A DNA stretch of 64,000 nt, from positions 289,296 to 353,295 of the forward strand of contig JACRQG010000013.1 in the NCBI GenBank assembly GCA_016222805.1, read 5' to 3'. Source of the DNA: Verrucomicrobiota bacterium. Its GTDB lineage: Bacteria; Verrucomicrobiota; Verrucomicrobiia; Opitutales; Opitutaceae. The notes beneath the pieces are model-generated. The model was not told the DNA's origin. It did no database searches and worked only from the letters and a program-made list of their open reading frames with translations. The translations under genes were made by a program, and so were the position numbers. Shown here piece after piece: positions 9,777 through 18,671 of this stretch; position 1 is the stretch's first letter; every line of letters starts with the position of its first letter.

Positions 9777-9928
9777 GCGGGAGAGTGGGGAGCAGAAAGT
9801 GGGCCGGGACACAAAGGAAGCGCGGGGGGCATTTCAACCGAAGAGTTGGCGGAGGGGCCCGGGGGGCGGGAGGGGAGGGACGCTTTGTTCTTTCCGGGGC
9901 GGGAAGGGGCGGTTGAACTCGGGGCCCC

Positions 9929-11044
9929 GTGAACACCTTTGACCGGCATCTCCTCCGCGAGTGGCTCCAGATTTTCGGTCTGGTGCTGGCCGCCACCGGT
10001 GGGCTGCTGCTCGTGCAGGTTTTCTACGACGATTTCCGGCAGTTGAGCGACCTCGGGGCCCGCGCACCGGTCCTGGCGCGGTACGTGGCGGTGCGGGTTC
10101 CCAGCTTCCTGACCGTGGTGCTGCCGCTGTCCCTGCTGGTCTCGCTCCTCTACGTGCTCGGAAAACTCCACCGCGCGAACGAGCTGACGGCCATGCGCGC
10201 CGCGGGGGTCGGCTTCGGCCGGATGATGGCGCCCGTCTGGGTGGCCGGCCTGCTGTGCTGCGGCCTGTCGTGGTGGCTCAACACGACCGTGGTTCCCTGG
10301 TCGGTGGAGGAGTCGCGGGCGATGAAGGAGGAACTCGAATTCCAAAGCCAGTCGGCGAAGGCGCTTTCGCCGGATCGAATCGGGGCCGTCTACAGCGTGG
10401 CCTTCGACAATCCCGACGGCCGGCGGATGTGGTTCTTCAACCGGTACAGCAAGAGCCGGCAGCGGGGCTACGGCGTCTCGGTCTCCGAACTCGACGTGCG
10501 CCGGCGGGAGCGGCTGCGGCTCACCGCGGCCGAGGCGTGGTTCGACGAGGCGCGGCGCGGGTGGGTGTTCAAGGACGGACGCGAGCTGGTCTTCGCGGTC
10601 GAGACCGGGGAGGCGGTGGCCTCCACGCCCTTCGCCGAGAAGTTTGCCCCGAACTACCGCGAGGATCCCGAGCTGATGCTGCTGATCGACCGGAAGCCGT
10701 CGCGCCTGTCCCTCTGGGAACTCCGGGCGCTGATCACCCACCTCGAGATCGAGCGCAGCCCCAAGCTTCCGATGTATGCGGTGAGGTACTACAGCCTGAT
10801 CGCCGACGTCGTCGGCCCCCTGATCGTCATCGCGATCGCGATCCCGTTCGCCGTCGCGGGGGTGCGGGTCAACCCGGCGGTGGGCGTTTCGAAGTCGATC
10901 GGACTTTTTCTGCTCTATTACGTCTTCACGACCGCTGCCACGACCCTGGCGACGCGCGGGACGGTCGATCCCGCTGTGGCCGCCTGGCTGCCGCACGGCG
11001 GGATGGCCCTGATCGCGGTGTGGCTGTTTGTGCGGCTGCGGTAG
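9929..11044 (+). CDS. LptF/LptG-family lipopolysaccharide export permease
   Basis: The 371-residue YjgP/YjgQ-family protein has three N-terminal membrane segments (FGLVLAATGGLLLVQVFYDDF, VPSFLTVVLPLSLLVSLLYVLG, MMAPVWVAGLLCCGLSWWL). A periplasmic beta-jellyroll-like region follows at about 120-250, then three C-terminal segments ending in WLPHGGMALIAVWLFV. In Gram-negative bacteria LptF and LptG form the membrane part of the LptB2FG pump that extracts LPS. The sequence alone does not tell which of the two this is; no partner is nearby. The start is a GTG at 9929, giving MNTFDRHLLREWL, the usual N-terminus. Confidence 0.88.
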   Translation: MNTFDRHLLREWLQIFGLVLAATGGLLLVQVFYDDFRQLSDLGARAPVLARYVAVRVPSFLTVVLPLSLLVSLLYVLGKLHRANELTAMRAAGVGFGRMMAPVWVAGLLCCGLSWWLNTTVVPWSVEESRAMKEELEFQSQSAKALSPDRIGAVYSVAFDNPDGRRMWFFNRYSKSRQRGYGVSVSELDVRRRERLRLTAAEAWFDEARRGWVFKDGRELVFAVETGEAVASTPFAEKFAPNYREDPELMLLIDRKPSRLSLWELRALITHLEIERSPKLPMYAVRYYSLIADVVGPLIVIAIAIPFAVAGVRVNPAVGVSKSIGLFLLYYVFTTAATTLATRGTVDPAVAAWLPHGGMALIAVWLFVRLR

Positions 11045-11106
11045 CCGGGCGCCGGGACGGGGCGCTTTGAGCTCTCCTTTTCCCGCGGAGCGGCTCACCC
11101 TGCGGG

Positions 11107-12849
11107 ATGGAAAAACGCCCGTTCGACCAACTCGGCCTCTCCTCCGAGACCCTCAAAGCCGTCGCCAAGATGGGCTTTGAGGAGGCCTCGCCCATCCAGA
11201 CGGCGGTGATTCCCGTGGCCCTCACCGGGCGCGACATCGTGGGCATGTCGTCCACTGGTTCGGGCAAGACGGCGGCGTTTGCGATTCCCGCGATCGAGAA
11301 GGTGGACGCGCACCAGCGGGCGGTGCAGGTGCTGATCTTGTGTCCGACGCGCGAACTCGCGGTGCAAGTCGCGGAAGAGACCGGCAAGCTCGCCTTCTTC
11401 AAGCGCGGCGTGCGCGAGGTGCCGATTTACGGCGGCCAGAGTTACGACCGGCAGTTTCGGGCGCTGGAATCGGGGGTGCAGATCGTGATTGGCACGCCGG
11501 GCCGCGTGATGGACCACATGGAACGCGGCACGCTGCGCCTGGACGCCCTGCGGCTGGTGATACTCGACGAGACCGACCGCATGCTCGACATGGGGTTTCG
11601 CGACGACATCGAGCACATCCTCAAGGCGGTGCCGGCGACGCGCCAGCTGATGTTCTTTTCGGCGACCATCCCGCGCGCGATCCAGGATCTGATCGGCCGC
11701 TACTCCCAAGACCCGGCGTGGATCAAGATCGAGTCGGTGGCCCAGAACGCCCCGCAGGTCGAGCAGACCTACTTCGAGGTCGACCGGCGCTCGAAGCTCG
11801 AGGCGCTGACGCGGTTGATCGACGTGAACGACTTCCGGTTCGGGATCATCTTCTGCAGCACGAAGATCATGGTCGACGACCTGGACGAGCACCTGCATTC
11901 GCGCGGCTATGCGGTTGACCGACTGCACGGCGACATCACGCAGGCGCAGCGCAACCGGGTGATGGAGAAGTTCCGCGAGCGGAAGTTCGAATTCCTGATC
12001 GCCACCGATGTCGCGGCGCGCGGCCTCGACGTCGATGATCTCGAGGTGGTCTTCAACTTCGACCTGCCGAACGACGCCGAGGACTACACCCACCGCATTG
12101 GCCGCACGGGACGGGCGGGGCGGAAGGGCAAGGCCTTCACGTTCGTGAGCGGGCAGGAGATCTACAAGCTGCAGAGCATGGTGCGCTGGGCGAAGCTCGA
12201 CATCCGCCGTGGCAAGATCCCCTCGCTCGACGAGGTGGAGGAGGCGCGGACGAACGTGTTCTTCGAGAAGATCCGCACGACCCTGGAGGCGCGGGAATTC
12301 AAGCCGCACGATCGCATGATCGACCGCCTGCTGGATCAGGGCTACGCGAGCACCGACATCTGTTCGGCGTTGATCCACCTGCTGCAGGGGACGGGCGGCC
12401 CGGCGCCGGCAGCCAAGGCGTCGAAACCGTCGGGGGATCGTCCGGCGTGGGTTCCGACGGAGATGAAGATTCCCGCGAAGGAAAGAGCCGCACCGCCGGC
12501 CTCCGCCCCGCGCGCGGCGGCCGCGGCTCCGGCGCCGGTGGTCACGAAACCGAAATATGAGCGCCCGGTGCGGACAGGGCGCGAACCGGGGATGACCACC
12601 GTGTTTTTCAATGTCGGGAGCAAGCAGCTCGTCACGCCGGCGGACCTGGTCGGAAAGATCGCGGGCGTCACGCGACTGCCGGCGGACGTCGTCGGGGCAA
12701 TCGACATCCACCCGCGGCATTCCCTGGTCGATGTGGCGGACAAGTCGGCGATGGTGGTGGTGCAGAAGCTCGCCGGGATCCGGGTGAAGGGAGTGACCCT
12801 GGAGCCCGCGCTGGCGGGCGAGACGCCGCTCGAGCAGAAGAAGGAGTGA
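11107..12849 (+). CDS. DEAD-box RNA helicase with DbpA-type RNA-binding domain
   Basis: The 580-residue protein shows the helicase core motifs in order: Q motif (FDQLGL ... GFEEASPIQ), motif I SSTGSGKT (48-55), Ia PTRELA, Ib TPGR, II DETD (154-157), III SAT (185-187), IV GIIFCST, V ATDVAARGLD and VI HRIGRTGR (329-336). A Pro/Ala-rich linker follows, then a DbpA/CsdA-like domain at about 495-570 (TVFFNVGSKQ ... VGAIDIHPRHSLVDV). Such helicases act in ribosome assembly and RNA turnover. Motif II reads DETD rather than DEAD, keeping the catalytic D and E. It starts 62 bases after the permease gene and may be co-transcribed with it. Confidence 0.93.
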   Translation: MEKRPFDQLGLSSETLKAVAKMGFEEASPIQTAVIPVALTGRDIVGMSSTGSGKTAAFAIPAIEKVDAHQRAVQVLILCPTRELAVQVAEETGKLAFFKRGVREVPIYGGQSYDRQFRALESGVQIVIGTPGRVMDHMERGTLRLDALRLVILDETDRMLDMGFRDDIEHILKAVPATRQLMFFSATIPRAIQDLIGRYSQDPAWIKIESVAQNAPQVEQTYFEVDRRSKLEALTRLIDVNDFRFGIIFCSTKIMVDDLDEHLHSRGYAVDRLHGDITQAQRNRVMEKFRERKFEFLIATDVAARGLDVDDLEVVFNFDLPNDAEDYTHRIGRTGRAGRKGKAFTFVSGQEIYKLQSMVRWAKLDIRRGKIPSLDEVEEARTNVFFEKIRTTLEAREFKPHDRMIDRLLDQGYASTDICSALIHLLQGTGGPAPAAKASKPSGDRPAWVPTEMKIPAKERAAPPASAPRAAAAAPAPVVTKPKYERPVRTGREPGMTTVFFNVGSKQLVTPADLVGKIAGVTRLPADVVGAIDIHPRHSLVDVADKSAMVVVQKLAGIRVKGVTLEPALAGETPLEQKKE

Positions 12850-13166
12850 GCGAGGCGACTACCGCGCCCGATCTCGGACCGAGAAACGGACGCTGGTTGA
12901 AATGAAGTGCCGCCGCGTTGGCGATTGGAACCCCGCAGGCTCAGCGAAGCTGAAAGCGTGGCCCACCGACGGTGGGCAGGCGACCACGCGCTCCTCGGGC
13001 CGTCACGCCTTTGCTTACGGCGGAAGTGCGGCGACAGAAAAGGGGAGGAACGCGAGACCGCGGCGGTCCCGGCTTTGACGTGAACTCCGGCCTCGGTACG
13101 GTCAGACTCCCGCGGCATTCCGAGGGTCCGCGCGGGCCCGAAGTGCAGGAACTTCGGCGGTCGAGG
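12850..13166. other. Intergenic region with nested hairpins
   Basis: The region lies between two convergent genes and no gene is seen in it. It contains a small hairpin TCAGC-GAA-GCTGA at 12941-12953. A stronger one at 12956-12989 has an inner stem GCCCACC / GGTGGGC and an outer stem GCGTG / CACGC. These could serve as a bidirectional terminator or be a dispersed palindromic element. Confidence 0.5.
12956..12989. terminator. Two-tier hairpin between convergent genes
   Basis: The inner arms 12961-12967 and 12971-12977 pair perfectly over 7 bp with a 3-base loop. The outer arms 12956-12960 and 12985-12989 add 5 bp. It sits between the 3' ends of the helicase gene and the DUF1080 gene. There is no T-tract, so termination is only a possibility. 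Confidence 0.35.
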
Positions 13167-13958
13167 TTACTTTTTGTCCGTCCCGGGGGATTTCTTGGCC
13201 GGTGGATTCTTGCCTTGGGCGCCAACGACCTTGGGCTTGTCGATTTTTTTCGCGCCCGGGGGCAGGGCGGCGGCGTCAAAGGGCTGGACCGGGCTGTCCG
13301 CGAGAGTCTTGAGCAGGATCTGCTTCACGTAGACCCGGTGCGCGTTGCCGGCGTGGAGTTGGATGGCAATAAGGCCGGCGAGGGCGCGGTTCCTCTCGTC
13401 GTGATCGATGAAGACTGAGGTGGTGCGGCCGTTGACCTTGTGTTCCAGGCGGTTGCCGCGGGCGATCACGGTGAACTCGTTCCATTGAGCGAGGTCGACG
13501 GCGACGCGCGGCCGCTCGCCCACCAGCCATCGTTGCCCGGACGGGTCCATGATCACGTCGCTGCCGTTGTAGCCGAAGATGCCGCGGCCGCGTTCTTCGT
13601 AGGTCATCGCGGTGTGGACCTCGACGGGGTGGATGTCGCACTGGTAGCCGAGGATGGTCCATGGCGTGATTTCCGGCAGACGACGGCTGCGGTACTGGAG
13701 GCCGGAGTTGTTGTCGCCGACGACGCGGACGGTGGCGCGCAGTTCGAAGTCCCTGACCGTGCCCTGCCAGATGAGGAACGAATTGGTCTTCGGCCGGCCC
13801 GGTTCGCTGGTGCCGACGATTACCCCGTGCTCAACCTGCCAGAGGCCGGGCTCCCCGTCCCAGCCCGTGAGGTCGCGGCCATTGAAAAGGGAAATGAAGC
13901 CGTCCTGGGCCAACGCCGGCAGGCTGCCGGTGAGCAGCAATACGAAGAAGAATTTCAT
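13167..13958 (-). CDS. Secreted DUF1080 (3-keto-disaccharide hydrolase family) protein
   Basis: The protein has 263 residues. A signal peptide (MKFFFVLLLTGSLPALA) precedes a concanavalin-like DUF1080 domain beginning DGFISLFNGRDLTGW and including NSGLQYRSR and YEERGRGIFGYNG. The family includes 3-keto-disaccharide hydrolases. Many Verrucomicrobiota and Planctomycetota encode large numbers of them, mostly of unknown substrate. The C-terminal 35 residues are a Lys/Pro-rich tail (KKIDKPKVVGAQGKNPPAKK) of a kind sometimes seen in exported proteins. The frame is open far upstream of 13958, but that part is low-complexity Arg/Ser/Pro and overlaps another gene. The signal peptide fixes the start at 13958. 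Confidence 0.85.
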   Translation of the reverse strand: MKFFFVLLLTGSLPALAQDGFISLFNGRDLTGWDGEPGLWQVEHGVIVGTSEPGRPKTNSFLIWQGTVRDFELRATVRVVGDNNSGLQYRSRRLPEITPWTILGYQCDIHPVEVHTAMTYEERGRGIFGYNGSDVIMDPSGQRWLVGERPRVAVDLAQWNEFTVIARGNRLEHKVNGRTTSVFIDHDERNRALAGLIAIQLHAGNAHRVYVKQILLKTLADSPVQPFDAAALPPGAKKIDKPKVVGAQGKNPPAKKSPGTDKK

Positions 13959-14221
13959 TGGGGTGTTCCGACGATGGTGGCGTGGCGGCCGGAATCCAAC
14001 CTTCCCGCGGGGGAAAGCCAGTGTTTGCCGACGGGTGAGTCGAAGAAGTGAGGGTGATCTCGTTCGCGCGGGACGCCCACGGCGGCCGCGGCGGGGCCAC
14101 ACTCCTGCGAGCGGTGCGGCACGCAGGGACGGGGGCACCGCCCTGCGCTGGTGGGCTCTTTTGGCACGCGGCTGCGCGCCCAGATTCCGGTGCGAGTTCC
14201 GGTGGTGTGAGGGGGTAGTAT

Positions 14222-14581
14222 CTATCCGGTCGGATAACCGAGGTCCCGCAGACAGGCGAGGATCTCGCGCTCCCGTACTCCCAGTGGCTTGAAGACAAGT
14301 TCCGCCGGAAAACTCGCGACACTGTGCCGAATCCGAACTCCGCCGAAAAACCAGGGATAAAACCCGCCCCGGCCGAGCTTCGTTACTGTGGATCGTGGCA
14401 GGTGAAAGGTTCCGCGGGTGCCTGCGAGGATTAGGTGATTGGCGTCGGCACTGAGGAACGCGAGGGGTTCGAGTCCGTAGGTCGATCCCACGCCGTCGGA
14501 CATATGTCCGTCCCATTTGTGACTGCCGGAATTTGAGGAGAGGGCGAGGCCTTGCGGTGTTTCTGGCGAGGAGTTTTTCAC
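14222..14581 (-). CDS. Small hypothetical protein
   Basis: This frame encodes up to 119 residues from a GTG at 14581, or 93 from the ATG at 14503. Composition looks real: alternating hydrophobic strands (PLAFLSADANHLILAG, TRGTFHLPRSTVTKLG), then FKPLGVREREILACLRDLGYP at the end. That ending resembles small beta-rich PH-like proteins with a terminal helix. I do not recognise a named family. The first 26 residues of the longer version are Ser/Gly-rich and less convincing. A 14-bp palindrome at 14497-14510 spans the internal ATG. Confidence 0.5.
   Translation of the reverse strand: MKNSSPETPQGLALSSNSGSHKWDGHMSDGVGSTYGLEPLAFLSADANHLILAGTRGTFHLPRSTVTKLGRGGFYPWFFGGVRIRHSVASFPAELVFKPLGVREREILACLRDLGYPTG
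14497..14510. promoter_or_regulatory. 14-bp palindrome at alternative start
   Basis: CGGACATATGTCCG is a perfect inverted repeat. It covers the ATG at 14503 of the small hypothetical gene, so if translation starts there it could be an operator. If the upstream GTG is used, it is simply coding sequence. Confidence 0.25.
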
Positions 14582-15063
14582 GGGAGGTTGCTGCCGCCGG
14601 CCGGGTAGAGCTGCCAGATCGGGTGCGGGACCAGCAGTCGGCCCGACGTCGCCCCATCAGATACAGCCTTGCCCCTCCCAGCGGTGGATTTTCGAGACGG
14701 CGGCCCGACCGTCTCATTTGCCTCCGGGAAAACTTATTCCCGAACCCGGGAAGAAACGGACAGGAGATCCGCGTTGAAGCAAGCGCACACGGCGAGTTTG
14801 CGCCGAATCGAGAAAGCATGCCGGTTGCCACTGCCTCCGGTGCCGTGGGTCCCAGCGCAAGAAACGGTGGGCCCTCGCGTCCTCTCGGGGGTGCTTTCTC
14901 GGATTCGTGAAGGCGGTGCGTCTTCAGCCGGCAGCGCAAATGGCTGAGCCCGCTTGGCGCGCGGCAGGGCCGCCCCGATCACCAGAAATCCGCGACGACT
15001 TCTTGCCACGTGACCAAGTGGTACTCGGATGCGAGCGCGGAGCGGCGACACGGCCGAGCCTGG
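14582..15063. other. Intergenic region, no gene seen
   Basis: The region holds short open frames with skewed composition only. A 7-bp inverted repeat (GAGACGG / CCGTCTC) lies near 14695 and a GGGAA / TTCCC pair near 14730. I see no promoter, RNA gene or repeat that I can support. Confidence 0.4.
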
Positions 15064-16608
15064 CTAAAACCACTCGAGGTAGTCGCTGGTGCGGCCTTTC
15101 TGCCACCAGTGCGCGGTGAAGTACTTCTTTCCGGCATACTGCGGCGGAACCACATCCCTCTCCGCGCCGCGCAGCGCGGCCACCAGGTGCAGCAGGGCCA
15201 GGGGCTCGGCCGAACCGAGCCGGGCGAAGCGCTGGTTGGGCCGCTCGACGAACATCCCGTGCACGTACCGATCGCGCAGGATGCCCCGGCCCACCGCCAT
15301 CGCGGCGCCGAGGAAGTGATCGGCGCCACTCCGGCGATGCAGTTCCAGCAGCGCGAGCAGCGTGAAGGGATCGCCCCCGGAAGCGGGGCCGGTCGCACCG
15401 CCGTGAAACAACCCGCCCCATCCCAAACCGCGGGCCATGGCCGCCACCACCGGTTCGCATCGGGAGTCGCCGGAAAGGCGCAGCGCCTTGGCATAGGCCC
15501 AGAACAAGACCGGTCCGGCGGGGTAGGGGGCGAGATTCTCCGGGACATAGTAGCCCGGGCGCCGCACGTCCTCCGGAGCCAGCCGAGTTCCGTCGCGCAG
15601 CACCGCCCTCACCTGGTTGCTCGCGGGCTCATAGGCGTGTCGCGCAAAGGCGAGGAGGTCTTCCGTGATGCTGGTGCCCAGCTGCTGGCCGAGGCTGCCG
15701 CCGATCATCTCAGCCAGTCCGAGCTGACAGAGCGCGATCGTGCCGTAGACCCGTTCGGCCCGAGTCCGATCGAGCATGGTGTGCTCCCGCGCGCGATCGC
15801 CAAACTCCGGCCCGAACTGCGCGGCAGCGCGGTCGTGGGCGATCTGACTGTACTGGTAACCGGTCAGGCCGCTGCGGGGATCCCGGGTTTCCTCGTAGCG
15901 CCGGATCAGCCGCACGGCCCAGTGCAACGGACCGGGCTCACCCGCCAGCCGGCCGAGGTGGGCCGCCGCAAAGAAGAGATCGCTGCCGGTATTCTTGAAC
16001 GAGAGGCCTTCGCCGACGAAGAAGACCGGCGCCAAGATCTGCGGTCGCGTCCACGGCACCGGCACCGGCGGCGCCGGGCCAAACGTGCCATGGCGGTTCA
16101 TGTCGAGGTTGCCCCAATTCAGCACGTGGCGGTTCCAAAACGTCTCAATCAGCCGGCGCGTCGCCGCCGGGTCTACTGCCCAGAGGAGATCGTAGAACGG
16201 ATAGTGCGACTTCAGCTCGTGGAAGCCTTCCATCGTGAAGGGGGTGCCGGTCGCGAGGTCGAACGCCGCGTGACCGCCCCAGTAGGGCAGGCCGCTCTCA
16301 TCGGTGGCGCGGGCGAACGCCTCCGCCACCGCCGCGTGGGCGGCGGCGGCATAGCGGGAGTCCTGCGTCAGCGCGGTCAGGCCGGCCAGCAGCCGGAGGA
16401 GATCCTGCTGGTTGGCGAGGTTGCTGAGAATCAGCTCGCGTCCATCCGCCGGATGGTGCCAGCGGGGCGGTTCGTCGGTTGCAACCTCGAGCGCGTCGAC
16501 AAACAGTTCGGAATCCCGGCGGCCCCAGCGGCCGCGGCCGGCGCGCAGCACGCGGTCCGCATGCGCCCGCACCGCGTCGAGCAGGGGCTCCGCGTCAGCT
16601 GCGCGCAT
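15064..16608 (-). CDS. Alpha/alpha-barrel protein resembling family 2 pectate lyases
   Basis: The 514-residue protein is helical and rich in Trp, His and Asp. It has the blocks YWGGHAAFDLATG, FHELKSHYPFYDLLW and WNRHVLNWGNLDMNRHGTFG. These recall polysaccharide lyase family 2, which cleaves pectate or oligogalacturonides in an (alpha/alpha)7 barrel using conserved His and Arg residues. Later blocks include GLTGYQYSQIAHDRAA and GYYVPENLAPYPAGPVLFWAYAKALRL. No signal peptide is seen, so it probably acts on imported oligomers in the cytoplasm. The start at 16608 overlaps the lacI stop by 14 bases; a longer frame upstream is Cys/Arg-rich overlap with lacI. Family membership is a similarity from memory and could be another alpha/alpha-barrel group. 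Confidence 0.55.
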   Translation of the reverse strand: MRAADAEPLLDAVRAHADRVLRAGRGRWGRRDSELFVDALEVATDEPPRWHHPADGRELILSNLANQQDLLRLLAGLTALTQDSRYAAAAHAAVAEAFARATDESGLPYWGGHAAFDLATGTPFTMEGFHELKSHYPFYDLLWAVDPAATRRLIETFWNRHVLNWGNLDMNRHGTFGPAPPVPVPWTRPQILAPVFFVGEGLSFKNTGSDLFFAAAHLGRLAGEPGPLHWAVRLIRRYEETRDPRSGLTGYQYSQIAHDRAAAQFGPEFGDRAREHTMLDRTRAERVYGTIALCQLGLAEMIGGSLGQQLGTSITEDLLAFARHAYEPASNQVRAVLRDGTRLAPEDVRRPGYYVPENLAPYPAGPVLFWAYAKALRLSGDSRCEPVVAAMARGLGWGGLFHGGATGPASGGDPFTLLALLELHRRSGADHFLGAAMAVGRGILRDRYVHGMFVERPNQRFARLGSAEPLALLHLVAALRGAERDVVPPQYAGKKYFTAHWWQKGRTSDYLEWF

Positions 16609-17686
16609 GGCGGCGGGTCTTGTAGCCGGGGACCGCCACCGGCGGTGGTGCCACCGAATCGCGCAGCACCACCTGGGCCTGGACGCACCGCGCTGGCAGC
16701 GTCGTGCCGGGCAGCGACTGCAGCAGTTCGAACAGCATCTCAACCGTCGCCGCAATCATCTCCGGCACCTGCTGATCGACGGTGGAAAGGCGCGGCGCGG
16801 TCTGGGTGGAGATCGGCTGATTGTCGAAACCGAAGATCGAAATGTCGCGCGGCACGACCAGGCCGGCTCGCTGCAACTGCCACATCGCCCCGGTGGCGAT
16901 CTCATCGTTGAGCGCAATCAGCGCGGTCGGCAGCACCGGCCGGCCCAGCAGAAATTCCGCCAGCTCGCGGCCGTAGTCGAACGCCTCGAAGCGACGGTTG
17001 GACTGGATGATGGTGTCGACGCACTCCTCGAAGCGGGCGCCGTGCGCCGACAGTGCGTCGGCCACGCCGTCGCACCGGGGAACGCCGAGGGGGAAGCTGC
17101 GATCGATGCCCAGCAGCCCAATGTGGCGATGCCCCAGCTGATACAGATGTTCGGTCACGTGCGCCAGGGCGGCCCGGCGATCCAGGAGGATCGCATTGTG
17201 GGCGACGAGGCCCCGCGGCTCCAGCTGGACGCTGGGGATGCGGTTCTGGGCGAGGAAATCCAGCCAGGGGGCGCTTTCGGCGCCCACGGGTGAGTCCACC
17301 AGCACGACGCCTTCCGCCCGCATGGCGGCGAAGTGCCGCACCACCTCGAGGCCCGGATCGGAGCCTTCCTCGATCAGCTCGAACAGCGGCCGATAGTGTC
17401 GCGCGCGCAGGAGCTTCTGCATCACCGTGACCTTGCGGACGAGGATCGGCGTCTCCAGCTCGCGAAAACTGACGCCAATCGTGCGCGTGCGTCCGCCGCG
17501 CAGGGCGCGTCCGAACGGGCTCGGCACGAAACCGAGATCCCGCATCGCCGCCTGCACCCGCTGCGTGGTCTCCGCGTTGACTTCCGGGTGTCCGTTGATC
17601 GCCCGGGACACCGTCCAGCGGGAAAGCCCGAGATGCCGGGCGAGGGCGGCGGTCGAATTGACGGAGGTCGGGCGGCGTTTCGGCAT
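16595..17686 (-). CDS. LacI-family transcriptional repressor
   Basis: The 363-residue regulator has an N-terminal helix-turn-helix (SVNSTAALARHLGLSRWTVSRAINGHPEV) with the usual hinge, then a periplasmic-binding-like effector domain ending GLVVPRDISIFGFDNQPIS and PRLSTVDQQ. The ATG at 17686 gives MPKRRPTSV; a TTG three codons upstream is also open. It is divergent from a sugar isomerase gene and overlaps the following pectate-lyase-like gene. A degenerate palindrome 15 bases ahead of its start and a perfect one before the TonB receptor gene probably bind this repressor. The effector is unknown; the neighbours suggest a uronate or a related product. Confidence 0.9.
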   Translation of the reverse strand: MPKRRPTSVNSTAALARHLGLSRWTVSRAINGHPEVNAETTQRVQAAMRDLGFVPSPFGRALRGGRTRTIGVSFRELETPILVRKVTVMQKLLRARHYRPLFELIEEGSDPGLEVVRHFAAMRAEGVVLVDSPVGAESAPWLDFLAQNRIPSVQLEPRGLVAHNAILLDRRAALAHVTEHLYQLGHRHIGLLGIDRSFPLGVPRCDGVADALSAHGARFEECVDTIIQSNRRFEAFDYGRELAEFLLGRPVLPTALIALNDEIATGAMWQLQRAGLVVPRDISIFGFDNQPISTQTAPRLSTVDQQVPEMIAATVEMLFELLQSLPGTTLPARCVQAQVVLRDSVAPPPVAVPGYKTRRHARS

Positions 17687-17701
17687 TGACAGCAAATCGT
17701 C

Positions 17702-17717
17702 TCACACACGTGTTTGC
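17702..17717. promoter_or_regulatory. Degenerate LacI-type operator (lacI/isomerase divergent region)
   Basis: The 16-base site is centred on ACACGTGT (17706-17713) and matches 12 of 16 positions of the perfect palindrome at 19588-19603. It lies in the 94-bp gap between the divergent lacI and isomerase starts, so one site could control both directions and give autoregulation. The match is seen; the function is inferred. Confidence 0.55.
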
Positions 17718-17780
17718 TTTCCGTCGCAACACAACCCGAAAATTCTCCGCGCCCCGCTGCCCGCCCGCCCGCCCAGCCCC

Positions 17781-18671
17781 ATGATCCCCGCTCCCGACCG
17801 TCTGGTAGCTTCCACCCTCTGTCTGCGGCAAGTGGCGCTGCCGGCGGCTCTGGCGCTGATCAAGGAGGTCGGCCTCACGGCGGTGGATATCGGCGGATTG
17901 CCCGGCTATTGCGATCATTTTGATCCCCGGCGCACGACGGTGGACTCCCTGGCCGAGTGGGCGGAAGCGGTCCACCGGTCCGGGCTGCGGGTGCACACGC
18001 TCAATGTGGACGTCGGGGCCTTCAACGGCGCGGCGGAGTCCCCGGAACTGGTGCTGGCCCGGGCCCGCCACTGCCTGGCGGCCGCGCGGCGTGTGGGGGC
18101 CCACGGCGTGACCTTCTCGCCCGGCGCGCCCGTGGACCGCACCACCCGACCCCTGGGTGCCGAACTCGCGATGGTGGCTGGCTGGTTCCGGCAAGTGGCG
18201 CAGGACGCCGCGGCACACGGGTTGGTGATCAGTTTCGAGGCCCCGCATCGGGGTGGGCTGATCCAGAATGCGGCCGAGGCGGCGGCGCTGATGGCCGCTT
18301 GTGACCATCCCAACGCCCGATTGGTGTTCGATGTCGGGCATCACCGGCGCGTCTCCGACGATCTGCCGGGGGCGGTCCGGTTGCTGGCCCCGGCGATCGA
18401 CCACGTGCATCTGAAGGACCAGGCGGGAGGCAAGGGATGTTACCCGCTTGGCGCGGGGGAGGTGGACTTTCCCGGCCTCTTTGCCGCGCTGGATCGCGGC
18501 GGCTACCGCGGTTGTTTCGCCCTGGAGTTTCCTGACGCGGCGCCAACGCCGGCCGGCGTGGCGGCGCTCCTTCGCGCTTCGCTGGCGTACCTGGAGCGGC
18601 TGCGCACCGCCTCGGCGGATCACCCGCCGGCGCCGGCCGCGCCGCTGCCCCTGACGCCCCTCTCCCGATGA
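17781..18671 (+). CDS. Sugar phosphate isomerase/epimerase-like TIM-barrel protein
   Basis: The 296-residue protein belongs to the xylose-isomerase-like TIM-barrel superfamily. It has metal-ligand-like positions in FEAPH, RLVFDVGHH, DHVHLKDQ and FALEF. No signal is present, so it is cytoplasmic. The start at 17781 is chosen because the barrel begins right after it (LVASTLCLRQVALPAALALIKEVG); the open frame upstream runs antisense to lacI. Its stop overlaps the next start (ATGA at 18668), so the two are coupled. In context it may isomerise or epimerise a sugar or sugar acid released by the neighbouring lyase. The C-terminal 20 residues are Pro/Ala-rich and probably disordered. Confidence 0.82.
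   Translation: MIPAPDRLVASTLCLRQVALPAALALIKEVGLTAVDIGGLPGYCDHFDPRRTTVDSLAEWAEAVHRSGLRVHTLNVDVGAFNGAAESPELVLARARHCLAAARRVGAHGVTFSPGAPVDRTTRPLGAELAMVAGWFRQVAQDAAAHGLVISFEAPHRGGLIQNAAEAAALMAACDHPNARLVFDVGHHRRVSDDLPGAVRLLAPAIDHVHLKDQAGGKGCYPLGAGEVDFPGLFAALDRGGYRGCFALEFPDAAPTPAGVAALLRASLAYLERLRTASADHPPAPAAPLPLTPLSR

Noticed and set aside
9773..11098. A 441-residue minus-strand frame across the permease gene
   Set aside because: His/Gln/Arg/Gly-rich antisense composition; the plus-strand LptF/LptG-type protein has clear membrane segments.
13959..14939. N-terminal extension of the DUF1080 gene
   Set aside because: The frame is open, but the added 327 residues are Arg/Ser/Pro-rich and come before a good signal peptide, so they are not part of the protein.
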